A stretch of DNA of 64,000 bases from Blastomyces gilchristii SLH14081 (taxonomy: Eukaryota; Ascomycota; Eurotiomycetes; Onygenales; Ajellomycetaceae): NCBI RefSeq assembly GCF_000003855.2, contig NW_003101679.1, positions 2,993,558-3,057,557 on the forward strand, in the 5' to 3' direction. The notes beneath the pieces are model-generated. The model searched no databases and was not told the DNA's origin. It was given only the letters and a program-made list of their open reading frames with translations. The translations under genes and the position numbers were made by a program. Below, one piece after another: positions 1 through 12,253 of this stretch. The stretch's first letter is position 1, and the number at the start of each line of letters is the position of its first letter.

Positions 1-172
1 CAGTTTTTGTATTCTGAGCTGGAATTTTCTGATTTTGCATATCTGAAATTGATGAATGTATAATAGTTAACTTTACAGATATAGGAAAAACCCTGAGAAC
101 TAAAAGTTCTCAAGTAGATGTTATAGTCTCTGACTGTATACATCTATAATTGAAGAAGAATAATAATAATAA
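1..172 (+). mobile_element. LINE 3' end (copy L1), cut by window edge
   Basis: This is the last ~170 bp of the Tad-type LINE that recurs in the window. It matches the ends of the copies at 38328-39117, 18592-19744 and 41168-51634 from 'cagtttttgtattctgagc' onward and ends in the same AATAAT tail. It lies in the leader/gag region of Gyp-A copy 1: the sequence that follows, from about 173, matches Gyp-A copy 2 from about 53945. Only the 3' untranslated part is in view, so no coding is seen and the upstream target-site copy is outside the window. Confidence 0.85.
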
Positions 173-2684
173 CTCTGCAACAAGATCTTGTAAAGAGAAT
201 AAGATCTTATAAAGAGAATATCAGTGAAAGATCTGAGAGTTCTGACACATATATATAAGATATTCATATAATTACACTTTTTCTGATTTCACAGTTATCA
301 CATATCTGATGAACAATATGTCTACTGATAATATGAAAGAACTCTGAAACATGAGCATAGATGCAGTGTTACAATGACTCTGAGTAATGTTGAAATTGTA
401 ACAGCAATGAATAGCTGATATACATGTGACTCAATAACATCAATATAAGAAAATTCAACAATTATTTCAACTTGAAACCTCTGTATAAGCAATTTCAATA
501 TCAACTGAATTAGATACAAATATGTGAGTGCTGAAGAAATATCTAGATACTTTTATATATTTTAATACTTCTGATCTCACTCTCTATTCATCATGAAGAT
601 TGGAAATGCTTGTGAAACTAAGTGTAGATAAAGATGTCATCAGTTCATTAACTAATCCAGGTTGATATATTAATGATTGATTGAAGAATCACATGAGACA
701 GAAGTTCTATTCCTGAATAGAAGCATGTGAACCAGTGTTATATATGCCTGATAACATCATCAAACATCTCAATATTCTGTTTCAAGACACTGCTATACAA
801 TAGAAGACATTAGATTGATTACAGAGTATCTGACAGAGAAATACTTCTCTCACAATATTTATCTCTGATCTCAATATCAAGATTTTAGAAGCAGGTGATC
901 AATCTTGAGAGAATAGAATGAAGATTAGCATGCTTAAGAAGACACTAACTTTCGAACTTCTACAGACTCTTATAAGTGTAGATAAAGATCAGACTTATAA
1001 AGGTTTCTGCATATAACTCTGAACATTGAATGATCATCTTATGAAGCTTAAGAGTATACAGAACTAGACTGACCGTGTGACCGTATCTGAGACCAGAATC
1101 AAACTTTACAGTTGTTACATTGTCTAAAAGCATTACTTCTGATCATGATTTATGTTCATCACATTGATTTCAAATCATGTTATTTCAAATATTAAAGATC
1201 TCAGATTCACTTTTCAAATAAAAATCTAGTTCTGAATAAAGAATATATTTGAATTCTTAGTCACATTTTCATTCTGATCTCATTATTGAGAATGATATTA
1301 AATGAGACTATGAAATCACTTCTCACTTACATAATATTATAACATAGTACTCATTTGTTGAAAATTCAATAGAGAGTGTTATTAAATATTGTTACTTTTC
1401 TAAACACAGATTATAATTCATATAATTTTAATTATAAAAAAAATATAAAATACAAAAAAAAACAAAAAACAAAAAATAAAATAAAAACAAGAAAAAATCA
1501 GAATGAATAAAAAAAAAAAAAAGAGAAAGAAAAAAAAAAAGAAAAGAAAAAGAAAAAAATAAAAAATAAAAATAAAAAAATCAAGATTACAGAGTTACAG
1601 TACTCTTAAAATACTCACTTCTCAGAGTCTTTGCAATGTTCATTATTAACTGTGTATCTCTCACAGTGAGAGTAACATGACTGTAATAAGTCATTATCTT
1701 AATACTATCTAATAAATAATCAGTATATATCTGTATAAATGTCAATATTTAGAAAATATACATTTAAAAAGTATGGTCAGAATGAACTCTGCTGCTACTT
1801 GAATAATATCAAGAGCAGAATACTGAAATTAATGATTTCTCTTATTAATTTCATAAATAAGACAGATGAAGATGATCTTGAGAAATATAAGATTCTCTGA
1901 CTTCTGATAAAAACAGATCTCACAGAGAGACTCTATTTTCATAATATCAGAGACTGAGTATTATCAAAAAGTGTTACTTTCATGCAATGCATATACACTT
2001 ACTATGATAATTCACTCTCTGTATACATGACTGAGAGTTGTAGCTTTTCCATGTCACACAGCTCTCTCTGAAATGCTGATACTGATTTGCAACTCACACA
2101 GTCTCTTAATTCAGCACACACTGTGTGTATACAGCTCTGCATGCTGAGACTGTATTAATTATTATAATCTGACATAGTACTCACTTTTCACAGGCTATGT
2201 TTTGTTTGAGAGAGGAAGAGAGAAGATATGACTGTGATTTTATTAAGAGAGAATGAATAATTAGTAATGTTAAATGTAATTTAATTCTTCTGTATTTAAA
2301 ATTTAATTAGTCTATACTCTTCAATTTAAGAGTTTCTAAGAGTGTTTTAATAGTTTTCATATCAGCTTGAACTTAGTAATGAGTTGAAGAAGAAGAGAAA
2401 AGAGAGAAGAAAGAAATGAGAATAACTTATCTTTATAATATAAAAACAGAGAATTGCTGTAATCATTCTTTCTAGTAATAAAGATCTGTTTTCTACATGT
2501 ATCTCTGATATAGATTATATGATAACTGTATACAAAGAATATCAACACTGCATGCATTGAATGAAGATGATATTGCTATGTAACACTGTAGCTGTTTTCA
2601 TATATCTCTGAAAGCTGTTAATATTTTCTTTATCTCTTTATATTTGATAAGTTAGTAATATATTTCAATGCACTCTTTCTTTCA

Positions 2685-2795
2685 TTATTATCATTATCAT
2701 CATCATTATCATTATTATTATTATTAATATTATCACTATTATCATTATTATTATCATTATTATTATTATCATCATTATCATCATCATCATTATAT
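2685..2795 (+). repeat. TCA/TTA trinucleotide microsatellite inside hAT copy A
   Basis: About 110 bp of interrupted cattat/catcat units. The same array is present at the equivalent place in hAT copy B (about 46868-47000), so it belongs to the element and is not a local expansion. In frame it reads as runs of His and Tyr, which creates a false open frame in copy B. Two other low-complexity tracts are nearby: an A-rich stretch at 1435-1580 and an alternating TA run at 3781-3800. Confidence 0.85.
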
Positions 2796-3373
2796 TATTT
2801 CTGACTGTCTCTTCTGTCTTCACTTCTTTTCAACACTCACTGAAATCAATCATGTCATTTCTCTTCAAATATTCTGCGGTTCTGCGGATTATCAAGGTGT
2901 GTGAGCACTGTCACAGATTGAAGAAAGAGAAGAAGAAGATGTTCAAGTGAGAGAAGACAGATTGTAGAACATGTTATAATACCTTGAAGAGACTCTGTAA
3001 GAGAGTAGAATAATAATGATTTTAAGTAACACTTCTGATAGATTTAGACTGAACTAAGTATAGAAATAATACAGATGACACTGCCTGTGAGAGATTGAAG
3101 AAGAAGATAGTGAAGAGTCTTATACAGCAGCAGTGAGATCAGAAGAAGTTCTGAGAATAATTTAAGTTCAAGATAAAGAGAGAAAGAGAGAAGAAGAGTA
3201 TTACTATAAATAAGCAACAGTAGAAGAAGATTGAGAGAGTGTTAAAGTGAGAGATAAAGAAGTCAAAACTGATAAGTTTTTTATTTATTAAGAGATAATG
3301 ATTTTTAATAATACTTCTGTTCTCTAATTGATTAGCAGAAGCTGACAGAGAAGAAGAGAATTAAGGTCTTATT

Positions 3374-3622
3374 CAGATCTTGAATGCACTTCATAATTCA
3401 GAATATTGAGAAGACAACTCTGCTCTCTGAGTATGTCAATCTGCTTACTGCTGAGATGGAACCTGAGACAGCAGATTAGAAAATGCGGGATTTTGAGATA
3501 CATATTGACCTGGCTGAGAGAAAGCAGTGAGATCCCTTCTCTGAGAAGGCAGTAGAGAGAGATTTTAAGATGATTATCACCTCAGATGAGAAGAAGAAGA
3601 AGAAGAAGAAGAATGAGAAGTG
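3374..3622 (+). pseudogene. Lysine-rich coiled-coil-like relic in hAT copy A
   Basis: Same segment as the open frame at 47595-47825 in hAT copy B, but broken here by stops (for example TAG and TGA at former Gln/Trp codons). The surviving peptide is charged, with alternating Glu/Lys and a terminal run of Lys residues, which suggests a coiled coil with a basic tail. I do not recognise a family. It could be part of the transposase reading frame upstream of the catalytic region or a second short gene of the element. Confidence 0.35.
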
Positions 3623-6022
3623 AATTATGAAGAATAATAAGAAGAATAAGAAAGAGAAGAAGTAGATTTTTTTCTTTTTATATTAGTTAGTTATAAGTTT
3701 AAGTTCATAATTATTAATAATTAAAATTAATTTTGAGTTTTCAAAAATTATTGTACAAGTTGTAATCAAGTCAGGAATGATATATATATATATATATATT
3801 TAACTATCATGATTCACAAATCACTATAATGTATAAGTATCAACATTTTTTCAACATTGATATTCACAATATTAATATATTTTTAATGATATCATCTGAT
3901 AATGTAATTTAGTAACACTCTCTTTCACAATATTAATATATTTCAAGAAATATGACAGAGATTAATCAAGATTATTTATTTACTTTTATACATTAATGAT
4001 ATTCAATCTGAGTTAGTACTAAAATCATAACTAAGCTAAGAAATAAGATTATTTTCTCTTATATTAATTCTTCTTACACACATCAGTGATCAGTTATTGA
4101 AAATAAATTATTATCTTTCTTAAATTATTATCATATCTTCTGAATCTACTTCTTTTACTTCTTTTACTTCTATTGAAGATCTATAAACTCTTTAAGAAAT
4201 CACTGTGAATTACAAAGTCTATGTTATTTACAATTCAATATAGAATGCTCTCTTTCAATCATAATAAATAATCACTTCATTCTTTATATCTGATTTCAGG
4301 TCATGAAATTTATGAAAAACTCAACACAAATATTAAGATGAACTATGAAATAATTATTAATAGATTATATTATAGATTACTGAAGAGTTATCTCTCTGCT
4401 ACAATCACTGTAACTTTATTCAGAAACATTTATCATAAACTAGTCATGATTCTGAAGAAATTTCCTGATATCTGAAGTTATCAGAATACAGATAATAAAA
4501 GAAAAATAATCAGAAGATTACTACTGAGCTGATAAGTTACTCTATCAGATAATGATTTTTAATAACACTAACTTTCTAATTTGAAGAAAATCATGTAAAA
4601 ATAATCATATATCAGTACTCTGATTTCATAACTCTCATTTGATAACTTCTGTAAATAATTACTTTATATATATATATCTCTGAATCTTTCTCTTCAATCA
4701 ATTGAAAACTCTGAATTCTGCACACTTCTTCAAATACTTAATTCAAATCTTCATATTTCACATCAATTCTGTCTTCAGTTCAATCTCAAGACACACTATA
4801 AAGTTAATATACAATATCTAGAATCAGAGTTGAAGAATCATTGAAGAGTATCTCTCACAGTGAATGCATAAACTAGTACAAACAATCTTACATTTATAAG
4901 AGTTATATGTTATTACATTGATGAGAACTGAACTTATTAAGAGATATTAATTGAATTTGAATCATTGATCAGTAGTCATACTGAGAATTATATAACAGAG
5001 ATATTAATGACTGTGATTAAAAATGACTATTGAAATATTAGTCTCAGTCTTCTTACAATTATAACTGATAATACTATGAATAACTACACTATAATAAAGA
5101 GCTTGAAGCAAAAATTGACTTTGCATTTCTGAAATGATAAACAAGGTCATATTCTCTACATTGCTCATATGATTCAACTTATAATACAAACACTGATAAA
5201 GAATCTTAACATTGAGATGAAGAATAATGAGATGACTGATTCTTGAGATGACAATAAGATGAAAATGATTACTCAAGTAACTTTTGCATTCACTTTATAA
5301 AAGATAATATTTTTTGATAATACTTTTTGATATTGCTTTTTAATAATGCTTTTTGATAATACTACTGTTAATTTTGAATAGATTGACTAATAATTTAAAT
5401 ATCACAGATTTGAAACATTACTAATGTGATTTGTATCTTCTCTAAACAATAACAATAATTCCATAATATTCAATAAATAAACAAATCAGTCATATCACTG
5501 AATATGATACAGAATATTAGAATATGATGAAGTTTAATATATAAGATAACTGTTCAGACTCTTTGATTATATTAGATAATTGATCATTGAGTGTAACACT
5601 CTGATTAGAAAAAGATTCAGATATTAAAACTTTCTGATATGAAGTGAACTCAGTTGAAATATGTTATTGATTTACTGTTTCAGTTTTATAAGATAATAAA
5701 GACAGTCTCAATCACTCATACATCAATGCTGCAGTCAGTCTGATAAGTGTATAACAGTTTATTTACTTATCTTGAGAAGCAGTTGAATCACTTAAAAAGA
5801 AATTCAGTCTGAGATAATACTATAGTACAGACTATTATTACTGTATGAAATAAACTGATATATTACTACAGCAAAACTGAACAATCTTTTGCAGAGTACT
5901 ATACTATAGCAACTCTACTAGATCTCTTCTGTCAAGTTAATATCTACACTTCTCAAGATTGAACAGAGAAGGAATAAAACTTGTATATTAAATTAACTCA
6001 AGACTACTACAATGCCAACTAT

Positions 6023-6133
6023 ATGACCCGGTGGCGTAGTGATTAACTACGCTACCATGAAGCCTCAATTAGCGGCCTTCCCCCCGGGGAATGAATGTCA
6101 AGAGAGGGCAGGTTCGAACTCTGTGAGAGTCAT
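6023..6133 (+). promoter_or_regulatory. tRNA-like head of SINE-A with Pol III A and B boxes
   Basis: A box-like 'ggtggcgtagtgattaact' lies at about 6030 and a B box 'ggttcgaactc' near 6112. The first bases 'atgac' can pair with 'gtcat' at about 6129-6133, as an acceptor stem would. The interval between the boxes is longer than in a normal tRNA, so it is a tRNA-derived promoter and not a working tRNA gene. The parent tRNA cannot be named from the sequence. Confidence 0.65.
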
Positions 6134-7094
6134 CTTAATCACAGCTTCCACTGTTAAGTTATAAAACAGTACTGAGAACCCCCGGGTGCACTATAGTGAA
6201 TCATTGTCAAGCTTAAGATATTCATCCCAGGGGTTTCTGAGTGCTAATTCTCACTGATCTTAGAGTTAACAGTCCTCTGAGTGCTTCAAGTTAGATCAGT
6301 ACTAGAGTGATTGAGATCTAGAGTGTCTGCAGAATAGTGAATTATTATCAAGCTTAACTAATCAGGTCTCATTCCTCTCACTCTAGGCACTCACTTTCAG
6401 AGAATGAGATTTAAAAACTATCTGATTAGAACACTCTGAGCCTAGCAAGAACCTAGATGAGATGAGACCTAGGCATTCTTAATAGGTGATTAGTGTAAGC
6501 AAGACTGTGACAGTCAATTGATAGGCTGAAATACTGAGATTGACAGCTGAAAGATTAGAGACTTAACTAGAATTGAGTAGCTCTGATGTTATTCTTAGTA
6601 AGAATCTCACTTATGAATAAGCTAGTTACAGGAGCTAGCTGAGTGATGACTCTTTAGAGAAAATAATAACCTCTGAAGCAGGCCTGAGAGAACAGAGGCA
6701 GCAGTCAGTTATATAGAGTGTTAAAATATGTATATAGCTTAAGATGTAAACTGCAGAGATCTTGTTCTATAGCTTTCTTTACTGTACTTGTTTCTTTCTG
6801 TTCTTTTCTATCTATCTATTTAATGTGTCTATCTTTAAGACTATGTTGTCTTTTCCTTTGTCATAATATTTTTAAATGATTTCAAAGTATTAATAGATGT
6901 TGAAATACTGTAATTTGTAAACAGTTTTTGTATTCTGAGCTGAAATTTTCTGATTTTACATATCTGAAATTGATAAGTGTATAATAGTTGACTCTATAGA
7001 TATAGGAAAAACTCTGAGAACTAAAGATTCTCAGGTAGATATTATAGTCTCTGACTGTATACATCTATAATTGAAGAATAATAATAATAATAAT
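6023..7094 (+). mobile_element. SINE-A: tRNA-headed retroelement with LINE 3' end
   Basis: A 1072-bp insertion flanked by a perfect 14-bp target duplication 'acaatgccaactat' (6009-6022 and 7095-7108); copy B of the hAT has the matching uninterrupted site near 50213. It has three parts. The first ~110 bp is a tRNA-like head. Then ~630 bp of element-specific body carries an internal repeat ('atagtgaatcattgtcaag' near 6194 and a decayed second copy near 6337). The last ~330 bp, from about 6763, matches the 3' untranslated region and AATAAT tail of the window's LINE. No protein is coded. It keeps CCCCCCGGGG and other GC-rich words while its surroundings are heavily decayed. Confidence 0.88.
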
Positions 7095-7961
7095 ACAATG
7101 CCAACTATCAGAGATTTGAATGAGCAGATGTTTGAGATGTGAAGACAGTGAAATACAATTCTCTAGTAAGTAATAATCTTTGATAACACTTCATATCTTA
7201 TAGAACTATAATACTAACTTTGAAACAGAACTTGTATACATTAACTGCAACTGAAAATCAGGCAAAACTACATACTTGTAAAACTGAATTTGACTGCTAT
7301 CTTCAAGATAATTCAATGAATTTACATGTTAAATCAATTCTAGAGTTATGAAAAATTGTTGAGAGTACATATTCAACTGTTGCACTGATAATATGTGATA
7401 TTCTGACAATTTCATTGACAGAGATGAGAATGAAGTGAAAGTTCAACTCAAGTCAAGATATTTATCACTATCATCAGAGACAATTACAAGAAGAAACAAT
7501 CAAGAAACTCATGATTGTAAAATATGAAATTATCAGACAGTTTAATACCTCTGATCACAGTATATTAGAGAAGTGTAGTTTTCATGAGAAAGTGAAGAAT
7601 AAACTTGTACAAGAATGTATTTAGTTGTTTCATGAGTGTTATCAATAATTGTTATCAAATTCTGATTATATAAGCAATTACTGAATGAACTGAATGAGAC
7701 TGATTTTAATCTTCAGTCTCAGTCTCATTCTGATTTTAAAAGAATGATCATCTTTCACAGTTTATTCTGAGAAATTACTCACATTTCACTGTTCTTGAAT
7801 TAAATCTGGTCATTTTTCATGTCATTTCTCTCAGAAATAGTTCATTTTCAGATTTTTTTGAGGCTTGGTCCTGGTGAGACTCACGTCAAGAAATGTATGA
7901 GATCAGACCAAATGAGATCAAATGTGAAATTCATGGTCCCGCCGGCCAGTCTATACAGAAC

Positions 7962-10900
7962 AGTGATAGAAGACATTATATCTCAGTCACTTATACATCT
8001 GCATCAAAGAATAACAATGCAGATGTCATGAATTGAGTGAACTTAAATATCTATATATAAACAAGGGTTTTCACTGTCTGAACAGGCTTTCAAGTTCTCA
8101 GAATTACTTCTGAAGAAGTCACTGATCAACATCAATGAGAGGTATGTATCAATTGTAACTGACTAGAACATATCACTTTCAACTGCTGATCAGCCTATGT
8201 ACCTTCTCATTCAAGAGAAAGATCAACACTGGCAGTTCACATCAATCACATCACATTGAAGAAAGAGTTGAAAGACAACTATGAAAATATCTCAATGAAA
8301 CAGGGAAAAGATTAGCTTCTGTTCAAATTCATAAACAGAAGCTTGAAGAGATTGAATAACAACAATTTGAAGAGAAAATGACAATGAATATGATTCTTGT
8401 ATCTACTGTGATTGATAATATGTATAATATGAAAGCCATGATAGACAGTGATCTATGCTATTATACAATGATTAAATCTTCAGTTGTAAGACATTATAAC
8501 CTTCAGTGTATTCTCTTATTAAAACCCTGACTTCTTACAGAATTTAACGACTTAAAGAACATTTGTATCTGTTACATAATAAAGCTAAACATAGATGTCA
8601 GAGAATATCAACATGAAGATGTCTATACATATGAAGTTGATAATCTTGATTATAATTTTATATTAGAACTTATCTGACTATCTGAACAAGATATCTTATT
8701 GAATACTTAAAATAGAAGCTTAATATTCTCTAATAATAATAGAGTTTACAAAGATGACATTTACAAGACTATGAACCTGACACAGATCTCTGTCAACACT
8801 TATGAAATGCTCTGAAAAAGAAGTCACTGAAAAGATCACTGATAGCAGAATCATGTGACAATCTATTTCATCAGTCTGACTGATATTAGAAAAGCTTTAG
8901 AGAAGTTATCTCATACTACAATAACAGATTCTCATACAAAACTCTCTCAACAATATTACAAATACCTAGATGTCTTCTGACAAGATAATATTACAAATAT
9001 ACCTCTCTTACAAGACTCAGAAGTGAATCACAGAATCAAGTTAGAAAAGAAGAGTAATAAGAATTATAAGCTATCATGAGACTCTCTTTATAATATATCT
9101 CAAGATGAACTTTTTCTTCTTCAGAAGACACTCAATAATCTGTTAAATCAGAGATTTATACATATTAGCAACTCTTTCACTGCAGCTTCTATTCTCTTTG
9201 CAAAGAAATCAGATGAAGAACTCTGATTCTGTGTGAACTATTGAGAATTGAACAGATTAATCAAGAAGAACTGCTATTCTTTATCTCTTATCAATGAAAC
9301 TCTAGCTTGCATCAGACAAGCTTAATGATTTATAAAACTAGATATTATTACTACATTTCATAAGATCTGTATCACTGAAGAAGATGAATGACTTACAGCA
9401 TTTCAAACATATTATAATCTTTTTGAATGAGTAGTCACACTCTTTGAACTGGCTAATACTCTCAGTATATTTCAGAAGTATATCAACTAAGCACTCTGAG
9501 ATTTTCTTGATAAATTTGTATCTGCATATCTTAATGACATTCTTATCTTCACTGACAAGTTCAGAAAAGAATATCAAGAACACATGCGAAGAGTATTACA
9601 ATAATTATGAGAAGCAGAACTATTAATAGATATTGACAAGTGTGATTTTAAAGTCAAGAGTACAAAATATCTTAGTTTTATTATAGAAACTGATAAGAAA
9701 ATTCAAATGAATTCTGAGAAAGTCTTCATCATTCTTGAATGAGAAGCTTCATGTACTATGAAAGATATACAAAGCTTTATCAGATTTACTAACTTCTATC
9801 AGTGATTTATATAAAACTTCTCAGATATTATGAGATCACTTACAGAACTTACTAAGAAGAACTCAGTATTTCAATAATCAGTAAACACTGATACTGCATT
9901 TATACAGATGAAGAAAATATTCATTAATACATCTCTGCTAATAACATTTGACTCTGACTGTGAAATAGTTATTAAAGCTGACTTCTCTGACTATGTTACA
10001 GAGAAAGCTATATTGTAATATAATGATGAAGATATCTTACAATTATACATCTTTATATCTAAGAAGTTAAGCGCTGCTGAATACAACTATGAGATCTATG
10101 ATAAGAAACTTCTCACAATAGTACACTGTCTAGAAGAATAAGATTCTGAGCTCTGAAGTGTCTTCAAGTTTGAGATAATCACAGATTATAAGAATCTCAA
10201 ACACTTCACTATCACTTGTAAGCTTACTGAATAACAGATGTGATGATCTGACCTATTAAGCTGTTTTCATTTCATAATACACTACTGCTCTGGCAGTCAG
10301 AACTCATTGATAGATGCTCTCTCATGATGAGAGTAAGATATATTATTCAATGTGATAGACACTCACTGAATGAACTGCAAGCACTGACTCTTGAATCCGA
10401 AGATATTAGTTGATCAAGATAAAACAACTCATAGCACTATACACACTTCTTCAATTAGAACTGTCACAGATATCTCAACTTTTCTCAAACCTACACTGAA
10501 TAAAATGTAACATATAATAGTCTGAACTAATGAACTTCTTCAAACACTCACTGAAGCAGTATATCAAGAAGCACTCTGATTTCTTTCAGAACTATGTATA
10601 AGAACTGACATCTCAGAGTGCTCAATCAATGATAATAATACTCTGTAATTCTGTGAATAACACTGAGTCTCTCACTCTGAACTCTTACACATCTGAATAA
10701 TGTAAGAGATACATGATTTGTGTATAACTGAATAATCTCTTGAGAATTCTACTGACTGAAGATATCAAACAGCATCAGATACTTTGTCTGAAACTGTAAC
10801 TATTATTCTTTCATCATCTCATGAAAGAATTATAGAAAAGACCTGCTGAAATCACTCAATGTTTCTAATAGAATCTGATAAGATGTGATAATTGACTTTG

Positions 10901-11952
10901 CTGTTAATCTCTCTGAGAGTAAGAATTATAGAAATATTCTAGTCATTATAAACTGATTAAGCAAAGATGTAATATTGAAATCTTGTAATAAGATGAATAC
11001 TGAACAAGTCACTAAAGCTTTTCTACAAAGCTCATTCTATCAAATGCATGAATTACTGAGATCTATAGTATTGAATTAAGACTGTTAATTCATAAGTACT
11101 CTCTGAACAAGAATCTGTCAAGTTCTCAAGATTATATACTATTTATCAACTGTCTATCACTCTGAGACTGATGATATGTCAGAACAGATAATTTAGACTG
11201 TAAAGAATTATCTTTATAAGTTCTGTAATCATTTATAAGATAATTGATATGATCTTCTTCTACACACAGAGATCACTATCAACAGCTGAGATACTGTCTC
11301 AATAGATATAAGCCTGTTCTTTCTTACACACAGTTATCACATGAAAGTGTTAAATCTTCTAGAGATCACTCAGTACACACTGAACCTCTGCAGTCTGATT
11401 CAGATCACTGATAATATAGTAATAAAGCTCTGAGATATCTGCAACTGAGCAGAAGTCTTCATGACAAGTATTAAACAAGATTAAGAAGATTAAGTCAATA
11501 TTTGATAAGATTACACAGAGCAGTATAAGATAGAAGATCTTATATAATTGAATCTTAGAAATATATAGATTACATGCTTATTCTGTATATTGAATTAGTA
11601 TTATGTAAAATACATAGTAACAGAAGTTCTAGAGAGTTATAACTACTATCTTGATACTTTATCAGAGATCTATAATATGTTTCATATAAGCTTGCTTCAC
11701 TGCACTGTCACTGACTCATTTTCTTCTTAACTAACTTTCAACTGACAGTCATCAGAGATCATAGAAGAAGATAATGAACTTGAGTGAGAGATTAAGAACA
11801 TTCTTGATGAGAGACCTTACAGCTGCAGTCAATAATATCTTATAAAATGAGTCAGCTATGATCATCTGATCTGAACTCTGAGTTTCATATTATGTGAGAC
11901 TGCAGCTCTTGACTGATGAAAACTATGCATGATCAGAGAAGAAGAGGACTAA
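7962..11952 (+). pseudogene. Gyp-A copy 1 Pol polyprotein relic (protease, RT, RNase H, integrase, chromodomain)
   Basis: Decayed Ty3/gypsy polyprotein. Near 8437 'MIDSDLCYY' stands where the aspartic protease D-[ST]-G motif is expected. Between about 9150 and 9780 the RT palm is recognisable, with 'AYLNDILIFTD' (9520-9553) at the Y-x-D-D box, one Asp changed to Asn. RNase H follows with 'ITDYKNLKHF' and ends near 10323. The integrase core (about 10900-11460) keeps an 'ILVI' strand and a 'YHSETD' motif. A chromodomain, 'EIKNILDERP...YLIKW', occupies about 11777-11900 and ends just before the polypurine tract 'gaagagga' and the LTR. Stops at Trp/Gln/Arg codons occur throughout. The chromodomain would target insertion to modified histones in an intact relative. 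Confidence 0.85.
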
Positions 11953-12253
11953 TGTAACAGGCTGAGCCTGATCAATTATATAGACTATTTCATTACACTT
12001 CATAGATTTCTACTGAGGCTTTGATTCCCAGTCGCTGATTCCCTGCTGAAGCTCTGATTCTCAGTTATCAATTCTCAGCTAAAAACTCATGAAATTTCTA
12101 TTCTTCCACTCTGAAGCTTCACTGTATACATATATAAATATTCACTCTGATCACTGATTTCTGCACTTTCTCTTTCTTTTCCTTTTCTAACATTTTTCAC
12201 TTTGTTATATAACCTATATATTATACTAATCGATTCAGCGTAGACTCTTTACA
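11953..12253 (+). repeat. 3' LTR of Gyp-A copy 1
   Basis: A 301-bp LTR beginning TGTAAC and ending TTACA, matching the 307-bp LTRs of copy 2. It is preceded by a polypurine tract. It contains a TATA-like 'tatataaatat' and, at 12189-12199, the segment AACATTTTTCA. In the other Gyp-A copies the equivalent segment is complementary to the primer-binding site. Confidence 0.9.

Larger units (their letters stand above)
5520..7560 (+). pseudogene. hAT transposase C-terminal relic (copy A), interrupted by SINE
   Basis: Translation of 5690-6008 in one frame gives a hAT-like segment with 'YYSKTEQSFAEYY' followed by a 'LLD.F' step and aromatic/Trp-rich residues. This resembles the region hAT transposases carry before the dimerisation domain. 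After the SINE (6023-7094) the frame can be followed to about 7560, where 'TEMRMK.KFNS' resembles the conserved S-[AE]-x-E-R-x-FS segment of the hAT C-terminal dimerisation domain. Numerous stops, mainly TGA in place of TGG, show it is dead. The N-terminal part and any BED finger could not be located. The assignment rests on copy B, which reads the same way, and on the 8-bp target duplication. Confidence 0.6.
1065..7953 (+). mobile_element. hAT DNA transposon, 5.8 kb, copy A (split by a SINE)
   Basis: Termini are TAGACTGACC at the left and GGCCAGTCTA at the right, an imperfect 10-bp inverted repeat. They are flanked by a perfect 8-bp target duplication 'tacagaac' (1057-1064 and 7954-7961). 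Without the SINE and its duplication (1086 bp) the element is 5803 bp, against 5801 bp for copy B at 45269-51069. The 8-bp duplication and transposase fragments near the right end place it in the hAT superfamily. The left half holds an A-rich tract (about 1435-1580), a TCA/TTA microsatellite and purine-rich sequence. It sits inside the gag region of Gyp-A copy 1, so it is younger than that element. Confidence 0.9.
173..12253 (+). mobile_element. Ty3/gypsy chromovirus Gyp-A, copy 1 (5' end outside window)
   Basis: Long LTR retrotransposon of the same family as 52985-59165, seen here without its 5' LTR. Host segments are 173-1064 and 7962-11952, followed by a 3' LTR at 11953-12253. They are separated by a 6.9 kb hAT insertion whose removal restores the sequence found uninterrupted near 54793 ('tatacagaacagtgatag'). 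Domain order is gag region, protease, reverse transcriptase, RNase H, integrase and a C-terminal chromodomain abutting the LTR. All frames are broken by TGA, TAA and TAG codons, mostly at Trp, Arg and Gln positions, as expected from C-to-T decay. Near 173 a short tandem duplication of 'aagatcttataaagagaat' sets it apart from copy 2. Confidence 0.9.

Noticed and set aside
1435..1590. A-rich tract as a poly(A) tail of a retroposon
   Set aside because: The same tract is at the same place in both hAT copies (about 45640-45770), inside the element and without target duplications around it.
4980..5276. Minus-strand 90-codon frame, repeated at 49206-49391
   Set aside because: It is antisense to the hAT transposase direction, shows no family features and is broken in copy B.
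7962..11952. A genetic code with TGA as Trp (mitochondrial-like DNA)
   Set aside because: TAA and TAG also interrupt the frames, usually at Gln, and the families are nuclear retrotransposons. C-to-T decay explains all three stops.
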